Source: Annulohypoxylon bovei var. microspora (lineage: Eukaryota; Ascomycota; Sordariomycetes; Xylariales; Hypoxylaceae). Taken from it: a stretch of DNA of 64,000 nucleotides. The notes beneath the pieces were generated by a model that saw nothing but the letters and a program-made list of their open reading frames with translations, did not search any database and had not been told where the DNA came from. The stretch is from assembly GCA_022836615.1 (NCBI GenBank), contig MU405325.1, forward strand, positions 62,001 through 126,000, in the 5' to 3' direction. This document shows, piece after piece, positions 60,026 to 64,000 of the stretch. Numbering within the stretch: position 1 is the first letter of the stretch; the number at the start of each line of letters is the position of its first letter. Made by a program: the position numbers and the translations under genes.

Positions 60026-62227
60026 GAAGAACTTTTTAAAATAAAAAATTAAATAATGATTTTTTTTTTAATTAAAATGAATATAAACATGTTTTACCAA
60101 GTTAACTTATATATTTAAAATCCATAAAAATATTATAATAACTTATTTAATATAACGTTACGGTAAATTAAATATATTAAAACTTTATTTATATTTTATA
60201 TATTATTAATATATATTAATAAAGTATTACATTTATTATAAATATAATCATTTTTTCGAAATAAATTTTTATTAATTTTATTTTTAACATATTAAATAAA
60301 AATAAATTTCCGGATATTATAACCGTTATATAAAAAGAAAAATAATTTTTTTTATCGTAAAAGCTTAAACGTATAAAATAAAATAATTTATTAAAACTAA
60401 TTAAAAAAAGGTAATAATCGGTGTTTATTAAAAAAGAATTATTTTCGTTTAATAACATAAATTTAATTATAATAAAAAAATAACTTATTATTTCATTAAA
60501 AGTTAAAAAGCTGAATTTAATTATAAAAGATATTATAATTAAACCTTTAATAAAATTAAATCCATAAGTATTTAAATTATTAAATATAAAAAAAGGTTTT
60601 ATAAATAATATACTTTTATTTATTAACATTATTAAAATTTTAACCGTTATTTCGTAAGTTATTAATAATAATCGATTTAATGTATTAAATAATTTATTTA
60701 ACTTATTAAATAATTTATTTTTTATATTTTTTATTATTAATCATTCCCCATTAAATAATAAATTAATAAAAAAACGGAAAGTTACTTAATTAATAATTAA
60801 CGCGATTCATCCAAATAATACAAACGATTTTATAATTTAATATTAAACATAAACTTTTAAAATAATTAATAAAATAATTTTTAAGGAATTTTATAATAAA
60901 CTTAAAAAAAAGTTAAAAAACTTTAAGGTTTTAAATTTTAAAAAAACCCTTTAATTATATAAATAACATTTATTAATAATTAAGATTTTTTAAGTTTAAT
61001 TATTACAAAAAATTCGTATATAAAAAATAAATAAATAAATAATGTTATTTTATTATTTAATTTTAAAAAATAGCGATTTACGTTTTATTAATTAATAAAC
61101 GATTATATAATACGATTAAAAATTTCTTATTTACATGTTATTATTTTCATTAATTAATTATCTTATACTTTTAAAATTTAAAGTTATATATATAAATTTA
61201 TTTATTTATTTAATAAATCGATTAAATCGTTACGTTTTAAATTAAATAAATAAAAAATAATTCGTTAACCCTTTAAATTTAACAATTAAATTAAAAAAAA
61301 TTATTAAAAAGCGATAATAAAATTTATAATAAAATTTTAAATCCACTTTTTTAATTAATATAAAAAAAGAATATATTTATTTTATTAATAATAAAAAGGT
61401 TTTATTAATTAAAAGGCGTTTTATAACTTTATATAACTTTATATAACTTGTGTTATATAAAGTTACGTTTATTTAAAATTAAAAATTAATAATTTATACG
61501 TTTATATAACCATAAAATATTATAATATATTATACGGTATTACATATAACATAACATAACTTATTATTTTTATATTTAAATATAATTTATATAAAAAACC
61601 AAAATATTAATAAACCATTTTAACTTAATTAATTTAACCCACATTTCGCTTATATACATTAAAAAATATAATAAGGTTATTTTACTTAATATTTTTTAAA
61701 TATACTTAGCTTTTAATATAATATTTTATTTATTTAATAATTTTTTAAAAATGTAATTTAACCCATTTAAAAGCGTTTTATAAAATTTATTTAAACATAT
61801 AATTATAAAAAATTTAATAAAATAATGAAAAAATAAAAATGGGAAAAAAGAAAAGGTATATAAATAGGTGTAAAAGTGGGCAGAATTTTTTTAAAAATAA
61901 ATTAATAATATACGCGAGGTGGGCGTTAAAAATACATATGTTTTTATAAAAATTTATATACGGGGAAAAGTATTATTAATACGCGGGACGTATATAATAA
62001 ATTAAATATTATTTAATAAATAAATAAGCATTAAAATAAAATATTTAATAAAATTAACGATAATTTCATTAAATTATATTTTTTAAAAAAAAAAAAATTA
62101 AAAAAAAAACAAATACATTTAATACATTAAAACAGTTTTAAATAATACACATTTATATATTACTTAAATATTTTTTTACATTAATATTTTAAAAAATAAA
62201 AAACATTAAACCTTAATAATTAATACT

Positions 62228-62360
62228 TAAAAACTTAAGAATTTAAAAACTTAAAAACTTAAAAACTTAAAAACTTAATATTTAATATTTAATATTTAAA
62301 CTTAAAAACTTAATAATTAATATTTAAACTTAAAAACTTAAAAACTTAATACTTAATTAC
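62228..62360. repeat. ACTTAAAAAC / TATTTAATAT simple repeats
   Basis: Tandem 10-bp ACTTAAAAAC units interrupted by ATTTAATATTTAA units. Low-complexity DNA inside the AT-rich block. Confidence 0.75.
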
Positions 62361-62367
62361 TTAAAAA

Positions 62368-62455
62368 CCCATTTATTATTTACCATTTACCCATTTACCT
62401 ATTTACCTATTTACCCATTTATTTATTTACCCATTTACCCATTTATTTACTTAAT
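62368..62455. repeat. TTTACCCA octanucleotide array
   Basis: About nine imperfect units of TTTACCCA/TTTACCTA/TTTATTTA. The C runs are kept although the flanks are almost free of C, so the array either arose or expanded after the mutation process or escaped it. Confidence 0.75.
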
Positions 62456-64000
62456 TTTAATTTTCAATGGTAAAAAAAAATAATGTCGCATATTTATAAT
62501 AACCTCCGTTTTTTCGTATTAACATTCCCCGCCATATTTAAATTTAAAATTTACAACAATTCGTTAATTTTAAAACCTAATAAAATATAAACATTCATTA
62601 TAATGTTATTATATAACTTCATACCATTAAAAACTTTAATACCCGATGTAAATATTATAAAATTTTTAATAATTTAATTATTTAATATTAATTAAAATAA
62701 TTTTAATTTAATATTTAATGATATAATATTATTATTATATAAACGCATAATTAAATTAACGTTTTTATAATAAGTTTTTAATTAATATATTAATAAACAA
62801 ATAATTAAATATATTTAAAACATTTATAAAGCTTAAATATAAATTTTAAATTTATTAAAACGAATGTTAATAATAATAATAATTCTTTTAAAATTATTAA
62901 AGCGAATGTTAATAATAATAATATTTTATTTAAAAATAATAACATTTTTTTTAAAGGTAATAATATTTGTTAAAAAGATGTTAATAATAAAAAGGTTTTT
63001 TAAAAGTATTTATATTACTTTTAATAATGTTAATATTAATTTATATACCTTATAAAATAATTAAAATTTATTAACCTTAATTAATTATAAGTAAATTTTA
63101 ATATAATAAAAATTCTTTTAATAAATTAACCATATTTTATGCCATTATTATAAAGTTTAATTAATAATTAAAATTTATAATGTATAAAAATAAATAATTA
63201 ATAATAGTTATTATTTAAATAATATAATAATGGTAAAATGGGTAATTAAAATAAATATGGTTTAAAAAAAAACGGGTTTAAAAAGTTAATTATTAAAGTG
63301 ATTTTATTATTTTTTATTTTAATAATATATTTACATACTTAAAATAAAAAAATCTTAAAAAAGTACGTATCTACGTATTTTAAAAAAAAAAAAAAAAAAG
63401 TCTTATATATTTAATAAAATCGTGTATATATATAAAGGCTAAAACATTAAGATTTTAAACCGTGTAAATTTTTTTTTTTACGTTATATTTTTTAAAAAAA
63501 AAGAAATAATAAAATATTTTAAATTATAATAATTAATTATTGAATTTTAAAAAGAAAAAAATATTATTAAATTTTAAAAAAAAAATATAAAACCTTTATA
63601 TTTAAATATTTATAAAAATTTTATATATTTATATTAAAATTTTATATATATATTAAAAAAATAAATACTTAATAATATAATTCCATTAAATTAAAACCGA
63701 TTTTTTTAATTAATTAAAATATTTATTAATATACATTAATTACATTCGTTTAATTATTTTAATTATGTATTATAATAATTTAAAACGTAATATAAGGTAT
63801 AACATAAAATTACCCTTTTAAAATCGCATTAATATTAAAACGTAAAGTTATTTTTTTAAATGATATAATATTTAAAGTTTAATCAAGGGTTAATGATTTA
63901 ATTCCCCGGTTTTATACTTTTATTTCTTTTATTATATAACGAAATTATTTATTATTAATTAAATATATAATTACTTGGCTTTTACCTACCCATGTAACCA

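Larger units (their letters stand above)
47315..64000. repeat. Extremely AT-rich, RIP-like degenerate repeat block 2
   Basis: Continues to the window edge. No intact gene; all moderately long frames are low-complexity Ile/Asn/Lys/Leu translations of AT-rich DNA. It contains the wreck of a Ty3/Gypsy pol, LTR-like repeats and several tandem arrays, listed separately. The same composition on both sides of the young element shows that blocks 1 and 2 were one continuous AT-rich region before the insertion. Confidence 0.8.

Noticed and set aside
60216..60629. 137-codon minus-strand frame in AT-rich DNA
   Set aside because: Composition is Ile/Phe/Asn/Lys-dominated as expected from A/T sequence; no motif found.
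62864..63055. 63-codon Ile/Leu-rich frame like a membrane peptide
   Set aside because: It is a translation of ATTATTATAAT-type simple sequence.
37865..64000. Mitochondrial DNA or an AT-rich organelle contig
   Set aside because: It joins nuclear spliced genes without a break, contains a mutated nuclear retroelement with a chromodomain, and shows transition-only divergence between repeat copies.

Overview
The window looks like nuclear DNA from a filamentous ascomycete (Pezizomycotina, probably Sordariomycetes). Genes are broken by short introns (about 50-75 bp) with GT...AG borders and CTAAC-type branch sites. Several proteins are clear fungal orthologues: a CLASP/Stu1 microtubule protein, the NAD-isocitrate dehydrogenase subunit IDH2, exocyst SEC5, a GH92 mannosidase, and a Zn2Cys6 regulator with an extra zinc finger. 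All gene models were assembled by hand from the sequence; in every multi-exon model the summed exon length is a multiple of three.

Layout. 1-37.7 kb is a gene-bearing segment of ordinary composition. STU1 (-) is divergent from a basic-secretory-protein-type metallopeptidase (+), which converges on an uncharacterised membrane protein (-). Two gene-poor stretches (10.5-14.6 and 14.9-19.1 kb) flank a tiny two-exon gene (-). IDH2 (-) and SEC5 (+) share a 674-bp divergent promoter. A zinc-finger regulator (-) is followed by a GH92 glycosidase (+) and a large protein-kinase/ankyrin gene (-). The 5' end of that last gene lies beside the repeat block and contains an in-frame TAA.

From about 37.7 kb to the end the DNA is extremely AT-rich, transition-mutated repeat DNA of the kind left by RIP (repeat-induced point mutation). 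Inside it are the wreck of a chromodomain-type Ty3/Gypsy pol (minus strand, 51.6-54.2 kb), a pair of LTR-like repeats about 9.4 kb apart that differ almost only by transitions, and several degenerate tandem arrays. The surviving cytosines are strikingly concentrated in CpG.

The most interesting object is an intact, unmutated LTR element at 44,624-47,309 inserted into this block. It has 245-bp LTRs (one difference), TG...CA ends, and a 5-bp target duplication (AAAAC). A 9-nt primer-binding site is perfectly complementary to the element's own LTR just downstream of its TATA box, a Tf1-like self-priming arrangement. It has no gag or pol. Instead it carries, antisense to the LTRs, a complete four-exon gene for a 246-residue protein with an N-terminal cysteine cluster and a coiled-coil body. 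Antisense introns would not be removed from the element's own transcript, so the gene can travel with its introns.
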